This document shows positions 31,213 to 39,807 of a stretch of 51,262 nucleotides of DNA, one piece after another (the stretch's first letter is position 1; the number at the start of each line of letters is the position of its first letter). Origin of the DNA: a virus; IMG/VR virus record IMGVR_UViG_3300047476_000418, positions 1 to 51,262 of that record; one strand, 5' to 3'. A model generated the notes under the pieces. That model was not told the origin of the DNA. It saw only the letters and a program-made list of their open reading frames with translations, and did not search any database. A program made the translations under genes and the position numbers.

Positions 31213-31229
31213 TTTATTTTCCTTTTATA

Positions 31230-32216
31230 TTACTTGTTTGCTTGCTTGGCTTTAAGTAACTTTGCCACAGCAGATTCTTGAACAACGGTTTCTTCTTGAG
31301 TGGAAGCACCTTTTTCTACGAACATCTCAGATGTTTCAACAGTAGTCATCATCGCTTCCATAGCGGCGAGGAATGCTGTAAAGTCATCTTCGGATTCTAG
31401 TGATAGAGCAGCCTTAGCGATTGCTTCTACTTTGCTTTCGTCTTTAACGATTGCTTTAACTTTTTCAGTTTTCGCTTTATTGATAGCTTCTTTTTTCTCA
31501 GCTTCAAATGCAGCGATTGTTTCAAGAGCTTTTTGTAGTTGTACTTTTTGCTCATCTAGAGCTTTTTGTACAAGTTCAAATTGAGCTTTTTCAACGGTTT
31601 CGACTTTTACTTCGTCTTCCATCTTAGATTTCTCCAATTCTTCTTTGTTAACAGAGGTAGACACCCCTTCAATATTCTCAACGCCAGCGTTTGTTGAGGT
31701 ATCATTACCGTCTGCGGAAGCAGCAGGTGCAGATTCTTGTGTAGCTTTCTCAATATCAATCAGAGCTTTTTCGATTCTCTCTTGATCATTGAGCATTGCT
31801 AGATATTCGTTTTCATCTAACTCAGATAGAACTTCTGATAAACTTTCTGAATCATTTGCAGACTTTAGAATTTCAAAAGCTTCTAGTTTAGATTGAATGT
31901 AATCTTCGTAATCTTGTGTTTTAACTTCTTCATTCATTTCAGGTTTTTCATAACCCATCATACGAGCTAAGACTTCAGCATCTTCGTAATACACAGAGAA
32001 GAACTTACGTAGAAAATCAGGTAGTTCCATAGTTACACGAACTTGTTGCATCTTCTGTACAAATTCTTCACTAAACTTATTAGCTTTAAGTACTAGTGCA
32101 TAATCATGTGTATTAGCTGGACCACCTTGTTGCTTTGAAGTAAGAGCTACGTGAGCACCTTCTTTTTCAAAACTAATATCTGATAGCTTTCTTTTAGCTT
32201 TTCGTTGTGTTGCCAT
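31230..32216 (-). CDS. Capsid scaffolding protein
   Basis: This 328-residue protein is highly charged and helical. Residues ~195-270 are a long Glu/Lys/Gln coiled coil (KVETVEKAQFELVQKALDEQ), and the C-terminus ends KLLKAKQANK, a basic capsid-binding tail of the kind found in scaffolds. The N-terminal ~100 residues (HDYALVLKANKFSEEFVQKMQQVRV) are shared with many phage proteins following XkdF-like proteases. It lies between protease and decoration genes, the usual scaffold place. It overlaps the protease stop by one base. Confidence 0.72.
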   Translation of the reverse strand: MATQRKAKRKLSDISFEKEGAHVALTSKQQGGPANTHDYALVLKANKFSEEFVQKMQQVRVTMELPDFLRKFFSVYYEDAEVLARMMGYEKPEMNEEVKTQDYEDYIQSKLEAFEILKSANDSESLSEVLSELDENEYLAMLNDQERIEKALIDIEKATQESAPAASADGNDTSTNAGVENIEGVSTSVNKEELEKSKMEDEVKVETVEKAQFELVQKALDEQKVQLQKALETIAAFEAEKKEAINKAKTEKVKAIVKDESKVEAIAKAALSLESEDDFTAFLAAMEAMMTTVETSEMFVEKGASTQEETVVQESAVAKLLKAKQANK

Positions 32217-33013
32217 TATTCATCATCCTCTTCGATTGATTCGACAGATGCTAAAGCACCAATACTCAAACCATTAATTTCACCAGACTTGATTAATTCC
32301 CATAGGTTATCATCTAGGGATTGAATAGTCGCTAACCAAGTGCCTTTTTTAACAAACTTATCACCTAGTACAAAATCACTAGGGCAGCAGTAGCTTTCAC
32401 AGAATTCAAAGGTATCGGTTTCAACTAAATGAAATAGATTAGCTTTCATGCTGTATTTATTGAAGTTATGACAAGCCTTACGAACTTCAGCTTCACTGGT
32501 TACGTCACCATGAGCATCAACTTCTTCTGGAACCATTACAATAAATGTAGCTTGTTTTAACTCTTCATCAACTGCTTTTGTAATCGAAAGTTTTACTCCC
32601 GGTAGTTGATCTTCTGCATTTACTTCTTCGTCTGTAATCTCTTTGATGTAACTCTTTAAGATTTCTTCTTGTTTTAGTACTCGTCTAGCAAATGCTAAAC
32701 CAGCAGAACCACCCCAAAGTAACCAAGCGATAGTACCAGCAGTAGGTCCACCATCTGGCATTTTCTTTTTGGGGTTATAATTCTTTTCGTGCCTACTAAA
32801 GAAAGCGTACATGCGTTTAACTGTATCTAAGCTGAGATTACCATTAATAATATCTCTTGCTCTCGCTACACCAGAACCTACACCTTCTGCTTTTGCTTGA
32901 GAAGCATCTAAACCACCACGATTGTATTTCTCTCGCAGTGCTAAACCTCTCTTAGCATTATTTCGCATCGCATCTGTGGGAGCAAAACTTTTAGCTTTAT
33001 TTACTACTTCCAT
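32216..33013 (-). CDS. XkdF-like prohead protease
   Basis: This encodes 265 residues from ATG 33013 (AGAGGTGAGC upstream; the earlier GTG overlaps this site). Residues 1-~110 are an N-terminal domain (RNNAKRGLALREKYNRGGL...GGPTAGTIAWLLWGG) found with XkdF proteins. Residues ~140-265 are the XkdF putative serine protease domain (TFIVMVPEEVDAHGDV...HNFNKYSMKANLFHLVET...GEINGLSIGAL), with H in the LFHLVE segment and a late Ser in LSIGA as possible catalytic residues. It should cleave scaffold and capsid proteins during maturation. A consensus promoter lies directly upstream. Confidence 0.8.
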   Translation of the reverse strand: MEVVNKAKSFAPTDAMRNNAKRGLALREKYNRGGLDASQAKAEGVGSGVARARDIINGNLSLDTVKRMYAFFSRHEKNYNPKKKMPDGGPTAGTIAWLLWGGSAGLAFARRVLKQEEILKSYIKEITDEEVNAEDQLPGVKLSITKAVDEELKQATFIVMVPEEVDAHGDVTSEAEVRKACHNFNKYSMKANLFHLVETDTFEFCESYCCPSDFVLGDKFVKKGTWLATIQSLDDNLWELIKSGEINGLSIGALASVESIEEDDE

Positions 33014-33044
33014 GCTCACCTCTTAATAAATGTATTTAAACATA

Positions 33045-33073
33045 ATTATACCATAAAATTATTACAAAATCAA
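33045..33073 (-). promoter_or_regulatory. Sigma-70 promoter for protease, scaffold and capsid genes
   Basis: On the minus strand TTGATT (complement of 33068-33073), 17-bp spacer, TATAAT (complement of 33045-33050). It separates the fibre cassette from the head morphogenesis genes. Confidence 0.85.
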
Positions 33074-33094
33074 GTGAAATTTAAACTAAACCGA

Positions 33095-33637
33095 TTATCT
33101 GCATCTTTTTCCACTTAACCAAACTGTAGCAGAGGTTCGAACACCAGAAGTAACAGGTGTAACTCTGTGTTCTAACATAGAAGGAAAGGCAATAATAGAA
33201 CCTTTTTCCAGTGGTGCAACATATTCTTGATATAATTTAATCTGAAACTCACCACCTTCAAATTCGGAAGGATCATTAAGTAAACAAACAGCAGTTACCT
33301 TTCTTTCAAAAGGTTTACCAGATAATGGAAAAGTATCAATATGCCAATTGTAATGTTGATCAATAGTGTATTTAGCATACTGAAGATTTTCATGAAAACT
33401 AATATCATAATCCCATTCGTTTATTTTATTAGCCATCAATGCATGATTATAAAGAATGCTACCAAACCAGTTATCTTGTCTTGCAAATCGAACGGAAGTA
33501 TTTCTGTAAGAGTGAGAAATATTCTCGCCAGCTTCACCCATTGCTGCATCCATTGGTTCGATTAATTCAAACTCTTTTACAGCAAGATCACATACTTCAG
33601 AAGGTACTTTACCTAATAACCAGATTGGTAGATGCAT
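33095..33637 (-). CDS. 2OG-Fe(II) oxygenase, prolyl 4-hydroxylase-like
   Basis: This 180-residue protein is a double-stranded beta-helix dioxygenase. The iron ligands are H99-x-D101 in YNWHIDTF and H157 in MLEHRVTPV; R167 ten residues later would bind 2-oxoglutarate. The spacing matches prolyl 4-hydroxylase/PiuC-type enzymes, and FEGGEFQI and GSIIAFPS are typical core strands. Its ATG overlaps the stop of the collagen-like fibre gene (TAATG), so the two are made together. Hydroxylation of proline in that fibre is the obvious hypothesis; other substrates are possible. Confidence 0.85.
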   Translation of the reverse strand: MHLPIWLLGKVPSEVCDLAVKEFELIEPMDAAMGEAGENISHSYRNTSVRFARQDNWFGSILYNHALMANKINEWDYDISFHENLQYAKYTIDQHYNWHIDTFPLSGKPFERKVTAVCLLNDPSEFEGGEFQIKLYQEYVAPLEKGSIIAFPSMLEHRVTPVTSGVRTSATVWLSGKRCR

Positions 33638-35127
33638 TATTTATTCTCCATTTCTTTAAGACGATTTTCAAGTTCAATGACTTTTTCTGCTAGTTTGATA
33701 ACTGAAACCAAGGCAGCGTTACCATAAGCAAGTGATAGTGTACCATCATTTGATTCAGATACAACCTCTGGTAACAAGTTTTTCCAATCTTGAGCAGATG
33801 AACCAGCTTGTCTTTCATCACTATCTATTCTCGTATATACACCATTTTTTACACGAGCAAGTCTTTCTATGAAATCTTCAGGTAGATTTGTCCAATCCTT
33901 TTTCAAACGTTCATCAGAATATGCGGTAACGTTTCCTGCCATTGTCAAGTTACCCGACATGTCCATTTGGAAACGATTTGAACTTGCAGACCAACCACCT
34001 ATTCTAAATACGTTATCATCATCTAAACCTGCATTAATTGCATAGACACCTGCTCTATGGAACGCCATAATAGCGCCACCACTAGAAGAATATGCTTGTA
34101 ATGGAGCAGAGTTAAGACCAGATGCAGTATTTTGATTTGATCGGAATTGATTTGCAGCAGTCCAAGTATTTGTTGTATCAAGAATACTAGCACCCGATGG
34201 ACCAGTAGGACCGGTAGGGCCAGTTGGACCCGCAGGACCGGTGGGGCCAGTTGGACCGGTAGGACCAGCTACACCTTGAATACCTTGTGGACCTGTTGGA
34301 CCCGTTAATCCGGTAGGACCAGTAGCACCTTGTGGACCTGTAGGACCAGTAGCGCCTTGTGGTATTGTAAAGTTAAAAATAGCAGCACTGGATGTTCCAG
34401 AATTTGTTACACTTGCGTTTGAACCTGCAGCACCAGTTGTTGTAGTACCAACAGTGATTGATGCGGCTGCACCAGTAGGACCAGTGTTACCAGTAGCACC
34501 TTGTGGACCTGTTGGACCGGTAGGACCAGTTAATCCGGTAGGACCAGTTAATCCGGTAGGACCGGTAGCACCTTGTGGACCAGTCGGTCCTGTAGCACCT
34601 TGAGGAATTGTGAAATTAAATGTAGCAGCACTGGATGTTCCTGAATTTGTAATACTTACAGAAGTACCAGCAGCACCTGTTGTAACAGTACCTAATGTAA
34701 TTGTAGCAGCAGCACCGTTTGTACCGTTTGTACCGGCAGGGCCGGTAGGACCGGTAGGACCAGCTACACCTTGAATACCTTGTGGACCTGTCGGACCGGT
34801 CAAACCTTGAGGACCAGTAGGGCCAGTAGGACCAGTTGGACCAGTCGGTCCTGTAGCACCTTGAGGAATTGTGAAATCTAAAACAGCATTAGTTGATGTA
34901 CCAGAATTAACAACGGAAGCGTTAGAACCAGCAACACCAGTTGTTGTAGTACCGACAGCTACACTCGGTGCAGCACCTACAGCAAAAGCTTGAATACTAT
35001 TATCTGCTTTCTTAAAAAATAACTTACCATCCGTATAGTTAATTGCTAATTCGCCGTATTCCAAATCAGCAGCAACTGGTATTTTAGCAGCAACTGATGA
35101 TTTCTTAAGAATGATCTTACTAGGCAT
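33637..35127 (-). CDS. Collagen-like fibre with S74 chaperone domain
   Basis: This encodes 496 residues. Residues 1-~50 are an N-terminal attachment segment ([25 protein letters not shown]) common in phage fibres. Three Gly-X-Y runs (about 90-138, 177-219, 258-312), almost all G-P-T, G-P-Q or G-A-T, alternate with ~38-residue modules ending FNFTIPQ. The C-terminal ~110 residues hold [11 protein letters not shown]...[19 protein letters not shown], an S74 chaperone with the S-D-x-R-x-K site, and a coiled-coil end. A triple-helical fibre trimerised by the chaperone is expected. Lying in the head module it could be a capsid fibre rather than a tail fibre. Confidence 0.88.
   Translation of the reverse strand: MPSKIILKKSSVAAKIPVAADLEYGELAINYTDGKLFFKKADNSIQAFAVGAAPSVAVGTTTTGVAGSNASVVNSGTSTNAVLDFTIPQGATGPTGPTGPTGPTGPQGLTGPTGPQGIQGVAGPTGPTGPAGTNGTNGAAATITLGTVTTGAAGTSVSITNSGTSSAATFNFTIPQGATGPTGPQGATGPTGLTGPTGLTGPTGPTGPQGATGNTGPTGAAASITVGTTTTGAAGSNASVTNSGTSSAAIFNFTIPQGATGPTGPQGATGPTGLTGPTGPQGIQGVAGPTGPTGPTGPAGPTGPTGPTGPSGASILDTTNTWTAANQFRSNQNTASGLNSAPLQAYSSSGGAIMAFHRAGVYAINAGLDDDNVFRIGGWSASSNRFQMDMSGNLTMAGNVTAYSDERLKKDWTNLPEDFIERLARVKNGVYTRIDSDERQAGSSAQDWKNLLPEVVSESNDGTLSLAYGNAALVSVIKLAEKVIELENRLKEMENK
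34192..34860 (-). repeat. Collagen-coding tandem repeats
   Basis: Nine-base repeats of the GGNCCNACN type encode Gly-Pro-Thr triplets in three blocks separated by two near-identical ~115-bp modules. The blocks share long identical stretches, so the region is prone to recombination and length change. Proline lies in the X position of nearly all triplets. Confidence 0.85.
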
Positions 35128-35144
35128 TATGTTTCCTTAATAAA

Positions 35145-35173
35145 GGTAAAAGAAAGGGCGGTAAAAACCGCCC
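35145..35173 (-). terminator. Rho-independent terminator after the large fibre gene
   Basis: On the minus strand GGGCGG pairs with CCGCCC (35156-35161 with 35168-35173) around TTTTTA, followed by TTTCTTTT. The collagen fibre gene begins 18 bases beyond it, so it relies on read-through or an unseen promoter. Confidence 0.85.
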
Positions 35174-35180
35174 GTTTTAA

Positions 35181-37463
35181 TTAGTATGTACCACCGTCAA
35201 TATCGGCCCAAACAGGAACACCTGAACCATTAACTTGTAGAATTTTACCTGATGTACCGATTGCCAAACTAGCTAAAGTATTAGCACCTGAAGCATATAT
35301 AATATCACCAGTTGCATAAGTTGTCAAGCCTGTACCACCTTTTGTAGTGGCAATAGTATTTGCACTCCAAGTACCTGTTGTAACAGTACCCAATGTAGTA
35401 ATACTTGTTTGACCAACATATGTAGAAGCAATATCAATTGCATCAGCACTTACAGAAATTCTATTTAATGTACCAACAGCGTTAATTACACCTGCTGAGA
35501 ATGTCAAACCGTTACCGGCAACAGTATCTGCAAGATTAACTGCACTAGCTGTAACAGAGATACCAGCACCTGCACCAACGTCAAAAGTTGTACCAGTTAA
35601 GGTTAAACCTTCACCAGCAACATACGCACCAGAACCTGAGAACTGAACCCAAGTTTGACCAGTGAAACTAGTCAATGAATAATTAGTTTGTACCCAACCT
35701 GTTTGTGCATAAGTTACACCTTCAAGAACGAATACTGAAGCACCTTCTAATTCTAAATAATTATCAGCATCTGCAGAACGACTTAATGAGTATGTAGTAC
35801 CATTATCTGAGTATACATAAATACCATTTTCAGAAGAAGTAGTTTGACCAACTAAAAGAATACGATAACCGTTATCTGCTGAAGTTAATACTGCGTGACC
35901 ATCAATAACTAATGTGCTTGCTGAACCTGTCAATGCTACGTTTGAATTAGCGTAAAGATTTACAGCAGGTTTAAAACTAAGACCAGTAATTGCATTATCA
36001 ACATATGATTTATTTGCAGCATCGGTTGCATTGATTGGTGCAGCTACACCAGTGATGCGTGAGTCTGTTACATCAACAACACCAATACCATTTGGCACAA
36101 GAGTAATGTTACCATTCACATCTGTAGCAGTAATTGTGTTACCGTTGATATTTAAATTATCGACCTGAACTTCGGTTAGACCTGCTAGACTTGTAGCTGT
36201 ATTACCCAATGGAACATTAGTTGAACCAATTGTAACGCTAGAATTAACAAGTTGATTGTTAGTTACACCTTGATTTTTAATAGTTACATCACCGTTACTT
36301 ACGGAGAAGCTTGCTGTGTTGAATGTAGCGACACCTTTATTGGTATCACTTGCATTTTCAGCAGAGATAGTAATTGTATTTGTACCAGCAGAAACTGCTG
36401 TATCAATACCTTCACCACCAACAATATTTAATGTCTCACCATTATTGAAAACATCAGGAGTTCCGGTATCTGCAGCGATGGTAAAAGATGAAGAAATACT
36501 TGCTGTACTTACAGAAGTAACCAAACCTTTGTTATTTACTGTAACAATCGGAATAGCAGTGGATGAACCAAAAACACCTGCATTTGTATTTACAGTATCT
36601 AATGTAACAGCAATTGAAGTGTTACCGAGGTTTGTCATGGTTGCGGAACCATCAACGTCACCAGTAATTGTAATTACAGGATTGTTTACAGCAAAATCAA
36701 GTTTACCGTTAGCATCATCATATGTTACAGCAATACCTGATTCGATATTGTTTGTAATCATTCCACCAACTACATCTTGAATATGCTCGTCATTTAAACT
36801 AACAACACCTGATGTTACTGTGAAGTTTGTAGCATTAAAAGAAGCTACACCTTTGACAATATCACTTGCGTCTGCTACTGAGAAGGTTACAGTATCATCT
36901 GTCACGGCTGTACTAATAGCACCAACACCTGAGAAGATTAAAGAATTACCTAAAGTGAATAAATCTGTACCAGAATTACCTACAATGCTAAATGAACCAG
37001 CAGGTGGACTTGTCCATGAAGTTTGACCAGCACCATTTGTAGATAGAATTTGACCAGAAGTACCGGAAGTAGTGGGCCAGTATTGACCATCTAAGATAAC
37101 AGCACCTGAACCATTTGGTGCAAGTTCGATATTACCGTTTGCATTAGTTGAACTGATTGTATTACCATTGATATCAATGTTATCTACTTTTAAGTTATCT
37201 AACTTTTTATCTGCATCTACAATTAGTGCAGAATTGGCAGTCAAAATACCTCGTGTATGATCTAGCATGTCGGTAAAGTATTTACCACCAATCACAACGT
37301 GGTTGACAGCATTACCTGCAGTTTCAGTACCCATACCAATGTATAAGCGATCACCACCGTTTACACCATTGTCTGTTAGTGCTGAGTAAGCTAACTCACC
37401 TTGACCAAGCGTAGCGGGATTACCAGATACTTCAGAACGTTTAATTCTTACAATAGAAGCCAT
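35181..37463 (-). CDS. Large repetitive fibre protein
   Basis: This encodes 760 residues. The N-terminus MASIVRIKRSEVSGNPATLG...ELAYSALTDNG...RLYIGMGTET is an attachment motif seen in fibres of myo- and siphoviruses. Below it are repeated blocks such as DNIDINGNTISSTNANGN and DNLNINGNTITATDVNGN, each followed by I-x-L-x-P-N-G-x-G, and a DSRITGVAAPINATDAANK..YV linker typical of phage fibres. The body is predicted to be a beta-rich trimer. No S74 domain is visible; the C-terminus ends in TSGKILQVNGSGVPVWADI, another common fibre repeat. Confidence 0.82.
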   Translation of the reverse strand: MASIVRIKRSEVSGNPATLGQGELAYSALTDNGVNGGDRLYIGMGTETAGNAVNHVVIGGKYFTDMLDHTRGILTANSALIVDADKKLDNLKVDNIDINGNTISSTNANGNIELAPNGSGAVILDGQYWPTTSGTSGQILSTNGAGQTSWTSPPAGSFSIVGNSGTDLFTLGNSLIFSGVGAISTAVTDDTVTFSVADASDIVKGVASFNATNFTVTSGVVSLNDEHIQDVVGGMITNNIESGIAVTYDDANGKLDFAVNNPVITITGDVDGSATMTNLGNTSIAVTLDTVNTNAGVFGSSTAIPIVTVNNKGLVTSVSTASISSSFTIAADTGTPDVFNNGETLNIVGGEGIDTAVSAGTNTITISAENASDTNKGVATFNTASFSVSNGDVTIKNQGVTNNQLVNSSVTIGSTNVPLGNTATSLAGLTEVQVDNLNINGNTITATDVNGNITLVPNGIGVVDVTDSRITGVAAPINATDAANKSYVDNAITGLSFKPAVNLYANSNVALTGSASTLVIDGHAVLTSADNGYRILLVGQTTSSENGIYVYSDNGTTYSLSRSADADNYLELEGASVFVLEGVTYAQTGWVQTNYSLTSFTGQTWVQFSGSGAYVAGEGLTLTGTTFDVGAGAGISVTASAVNLADTVAGNGLTFSAGVINAVGTLNRISVSADAIDIASTYVGQTSITTLGTVTTGTWSANTIATTKGGTGLTTYATGDIIYASGANTLASLAIGTSGKILQVNGSGVPVWADIDGGTY

Positions 37464-37476
37464 AATTTTTCCTTAA

Positions 37477-37725
37477 TTAATAATGTCCAGATTCAACATT
37501 CTGGTTTTCGAGTTGAGTAGTTGCTACCCATTTTTGATTTTGACTAGAATAAACTAGAACTGAACCATTCATTTTATTTGAAGAATCCACATCTAAAGCA
37601 TCATCAATATTTTCAATACCTGATGGTCCGGGTGGTCCTTGTTCTGCAACAGTAATAACTGTAGAAACACCTTCGTTTTCTACCACTACTGTTTCAATAA
37701 TTGTATTTACAATAACATCAGTCAT
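37477..37725 (-). CDS. Small fibre-associated protein with a collagen-like tract
   Basis: This encodes 82 residues: a Val/Thr-rich strand region (VIVNTIIETVVVENEGVSTVITVAEQ), a short GPPGPSG collagen-like motif, then DDALDVDSSNKMNGSVLVYSSQNQKWVAT, the phage fibre motif in which a value is 'wrapped' (x-G-S-V-L-V-Y-S-x-x-x-x-K-W-V). It overlaps the preceding gene by 4 bases. It is probably a small trimerising connector for the neighbouring fibre. Its GPP triplet is the only Y-position proline seen in the cassette. Confidence 0.7.
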   Translation of the reverse strand: MTDVIVNTIIETVVVENEGVSTVITVAEQGPPGPSGIENIDDALDVDSSNKMNGSVLVYSSQNQKWVATTQLENQNVESGHY

Positions 37726-38078
37726 CTAGTTACCTCCGGTACAGCAATAAAGCAACCTTCAATAATTCTAACAACTGTCAAATCACTAAAAACAATTTCT
37801 AAATCATAAACTGCACTTGTGAAGTTATAAGCAGAAGAAGTAGCTGCTGGAATTAAAATCTTAAAAGAACCATTCGATGGTGCAAAGATTTCTAACTTAC
37901 CATTCTCAGTAGTGAGATTATCTAGTACAGTAGAATCATTAACTGATTTTCTAATTTGCATTCTAGCAGTACAACCTGTAAGATTAACTGCTGTAGGTGG
38001 AGTTCCTGTTTTCCATTGGATAACTTTAACAAAAGTTGAACCTTTATAGATTTCCAGATCAAGGTGTGCTGGTTGCAT
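37722..38078 (-). CDS. Fibre/baseplate upper-type structural protein
   Basis: This 118-residue protein is predicted all-beta: HLDLEIYKGSTFVKVIQWKTG...NLTGCTARMQIRKS...SAVYDLEIVFSDLTVVRIIEG..AVPEVTR. The plan K-G-x-T-F, then A-R-M-Q-I-R, then Y-D-L-E-I, then G-x-x-x-V-x-P-E-V-T-R, is a frequent small phage structural domain of the BppU N-terminal kind. It probably serves as an adaptor domain for fibres. The stop overlaps the next start (ATGA). Confidence 0.65.
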   Translation of the reverse strand: MQPAHLDLEIYKGSTFVKVIQWKTGTPPTAVNLTGCTARMQIRKSVNDSTVLDNLTTENGKLEIFAPSNGSFKILIPAATSSAYNFTSAVYDLEIVFSDLTVVRIIEGCFIAVPEVTR

Positions 38079-38089
38079 ATTTTTTCCTA

Positions 38090-39490
38090 TTATAAATTGA
38101 TTTGGCTTACTCGCATTGTTGCTGAAGGTGTAGAAGGAGCAAAACTTGTTGCCAATGGAGCATTGATAATAATCGCAACATCATCTACAGCATACATTAA
38201 TTCAAAATAATCACCAGCTTGCATACTTACTGTGAAACTCCAAGATGGAACCAATTCAACACCGTTACCAACTAGAGTTACTTTAGAAGTACTTCTTGGA
38301 ATATCTACTCCATTTTTTCTAGCCCAAAGATACATGTTCTTTTGAGATGAATTTGAAGAAGTCAACTGTATTCTGAAATCAAACGCATATAAACCCGCAT
38401 AATCCGTAGAGATTTGACCACCATTGATTATTCTTACACCACTTGAGATTTCTGTGTTTTCAAAGTGAACAGGATGAGGTGTATTTATAGTTGGCGCTAT
38501 CTGAGTAACAGAACTTGAGAAAGTACCATAAAACAAACGAGGGAAAATCGTAGGTCTAACTAGAATCTTACCTTCAGTTGTATGTGCTTTTAAAACAGCA
38601 GCTACTGAGATTACTAAGTTTGGTGCAGTAGGTTGTACTTTGGTAAATTTACCAGCTTGGGTAGGATGTGCATACAGCAAGTCACCAATTTGCCATGTCT
38701 CTCCTACATCGGAGCCTGTGGTATTGATATTGCGTACTTTACCAAGTACTGTAGCTCTACCACGTTGACCCGGAATTAGTGCATTAGTTAAAACACCGAT
38801 AATGTAAAGAGGTGGGGTACTTCCATTTGCAATAAGAGGTGATGCTTCTGGAATTTCATCTAATGAAACACCTGAGAAACGAACTACTGTTCCATTCGGC
38901 ATAGTAGCGTTTGTCTTATTAATAACTTCAATATAGCTTTCAAGCCCTACTTGTAGAACAGTACCGTCATTTTGTACAATATCTAAGCAATCTTCAAATT
39001 CATTCCAAGTCATCATACCGGGAAGATAATCTTCAGCGGTATAATTGGCAGTCGTATTCATCTGAACATGATCAAACACCGGATTGACTGAAACGCCAAT
39101 TCTCTGATCAATGTGTTGTTCTACAGCTTTACCTTTTGTAACAACTCGTCTACCATCTGACATTAAGATTACAAGGTGACCTTCTGCATCGAATTCTGCA
39201 GCTTTTACGGTAGGTGCAGCTACGATGATATCTTCAGCTTTAGAAACCACCTCGAAAGGATTTGTGTAACTTCTGAGTGATTCTACGTGTGATGGTAATT
39301 TTGGTGCTTTTACTTTTGCTGGTTGATTTTTTCGTTCTTCTATTTTTACAGCGTTAGTTCCAGCGAAAATTGATTCTTCTTTTGAGAAACCTTTAGCGAG
39401 AGAAGCATTGGCTACTTTTGCGAATAATTCCCTTAATTTTAAAGATTTACCTTGAATGGCAGTTGGGGTATTATCTGCAGACCATTGCAT
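38090..39490 (-). CDS. Structural protein with ChaB-like N-terminus and C1q/TNF-like C-terminus
   Basis: This encodes 466 residues. Residues 1-~50 (WSADNTPTAIQGKSLKLRELFAKVANASL) resemble the product of the neighbouring 39583 gene and ChaB-like segments. Residues ~130-320 are beta-rich (GVSVNPVFDHVQMNT...GMMTWNEFEDCLDI). The last ~130 residues (GVRIINGGQISTDYAGLYAFDFRIQL, quoted in part; AGDYFELMYAVDD) have the A-G-x-Y-x-F and G-D-x-x-E pattern of C1q/TNF-like heads found in phage receptor or head-fibre proteins. It begins behind AAAGGAGAGAAT under its own promoter. Confidence 0.7.
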   Translation of the reverse strand: MQWSADNTPTAIQGKSLKLRELFAKVANASLAKGFSKEESIFAGTNAVKIEERKNQPAKVKAPKLPSHVESLRSYTNPFEVVSKAEDIIVAAPTVKAAEFDAEGHLVILMSDGRRVVTKGKAVEQHIDQRIGVSVNPVFDHVQMNTTANYTAEDYLPGMMTWNEFEDCLDIVQNDGTVLQVGLESYIEVINKTNATMPNGTVVRFSGVSLDEIPEASPLIANGSTPPLYIIGVLTNALIPGQRGRATVLGKVRNINTTGSDVGETWQIGDLLYAHPTQAGKFTKVQPTAPNLVISVAAVLKAHTTEGKILVRPTIFPRLFYGTFSSSVTQIAPTINTPHPVHFENTEISSGVRIINGGQISTDYAGLYAFDFRIQLTSSNSSQKNMYLWARKNGVDIPRSTSKVTLVGNGVELVPSWSFTVSMQAGDYFELMYAVDDVAIIINAPLATSFAPSTPSATMRVSQINL

Positions 39491-39516
39491 ATTCTCTCCT
39501 TTATAAACAACAATAG

Positions 39517-39535
39517 CCCCGAGGATTACTCGGGG
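39517..39535 (-). terminator. GC hairpin between promoter and structural gene
   Basis: CCCCGAG (39517-39523) pairs with CTCGGGG (39529-39535) around GATTA. No T-run follows on the minus strand, so it is more likely a 5' hairpin of the mRNA started at the promoter 39548-39576 than an efficient terminator. Confidence 0.55.
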
Positions 39536-39547
39536 TATTTGTAAACT

Positions 39548-39576
39548 ATTATATCATAGAATTGATATTAATTCAA
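39548..39576 (-). promoter_or_regulatory. Sigma-70 promoter for the fibre cassette
   Basis: On the minus strand TTGAAT (complement of 39571-39576), 17-bp spacer, TATAAT (complement of 39548-39553). The predicted start near 39541 is followed within 6 bases by the GC hairpin, then AAAGGAG and the ATG at 39490. Confidence 0.82.
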
Positions 39577-39582
39577 GAGCAT

Positions 39583-39807
39583 TTACTTTAAATATTTTGC
39601 TTTGATAATATCTTCTACTGACTTTTTAACTTTATCTTTTTTATTAGCTTCTTCTGCATTTTTCATTGCAGCAAGCGAAGCAATACGAGCTTTCTCTTCA
39701 GAACCTGTATCTTTTAAAGTTTGGTTAAAAACTCTAATGGCTACTTCTTGAACTGATTTAGATTTCTTACTTGCCCATTGTGGGACATTATCTGCTGAGT
39801 ATGGCAT
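39583..39807 (-). CDS. Small ChaB-like protein
   Basis: This encodes 74 residues: MPYSADNVPQWASKKSKSVQEVAIRVFNQTL then a charged helical tail (KDKVKKSVEDIIKAKYLK). The opening matches the small ChaB-like/phage proteins with the motif P-Y-x-x-D-N/L-P-x-x-V/W, and is shared with the N-terminus of the next structural protein. AGGAAAAGAA is upstream. Its start lies inside the GIY-YIG gene (20-base overlap), implying that the endonuclease gene was inserted ahead of it. Role unknown, possibly regulating or co-assembling with the fibre protein. Confidence 0.68.
   Translation of the reverse strand: MPYSADNVPQWASKKSKSVQEVAIRVFNQTLKDTGSEEKARIASLAAMKNAEEANKKDKVKKSVEDIIKAKYLK

Noticed and set aside
34192-34860. 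Regular short repeats that could be taken for a CRISPR or satellite array
   Set aside because: They are in-frame Gly-Pro-Thr codons of the collagen-like fibre, with 9-base periodicity and no unique spacers.
36316-36780. Plus-strand 154-residue ORF opposite the large fibre gene, and similar antisense ORFs at 15521, 24070, 31300 and 44368
   Set aside because: These are long only because repetitive Thr/Val/Ala/Gly-rich fibre or tape measure codons lack stops on the opposite strand; none has a ribosome site or domain.
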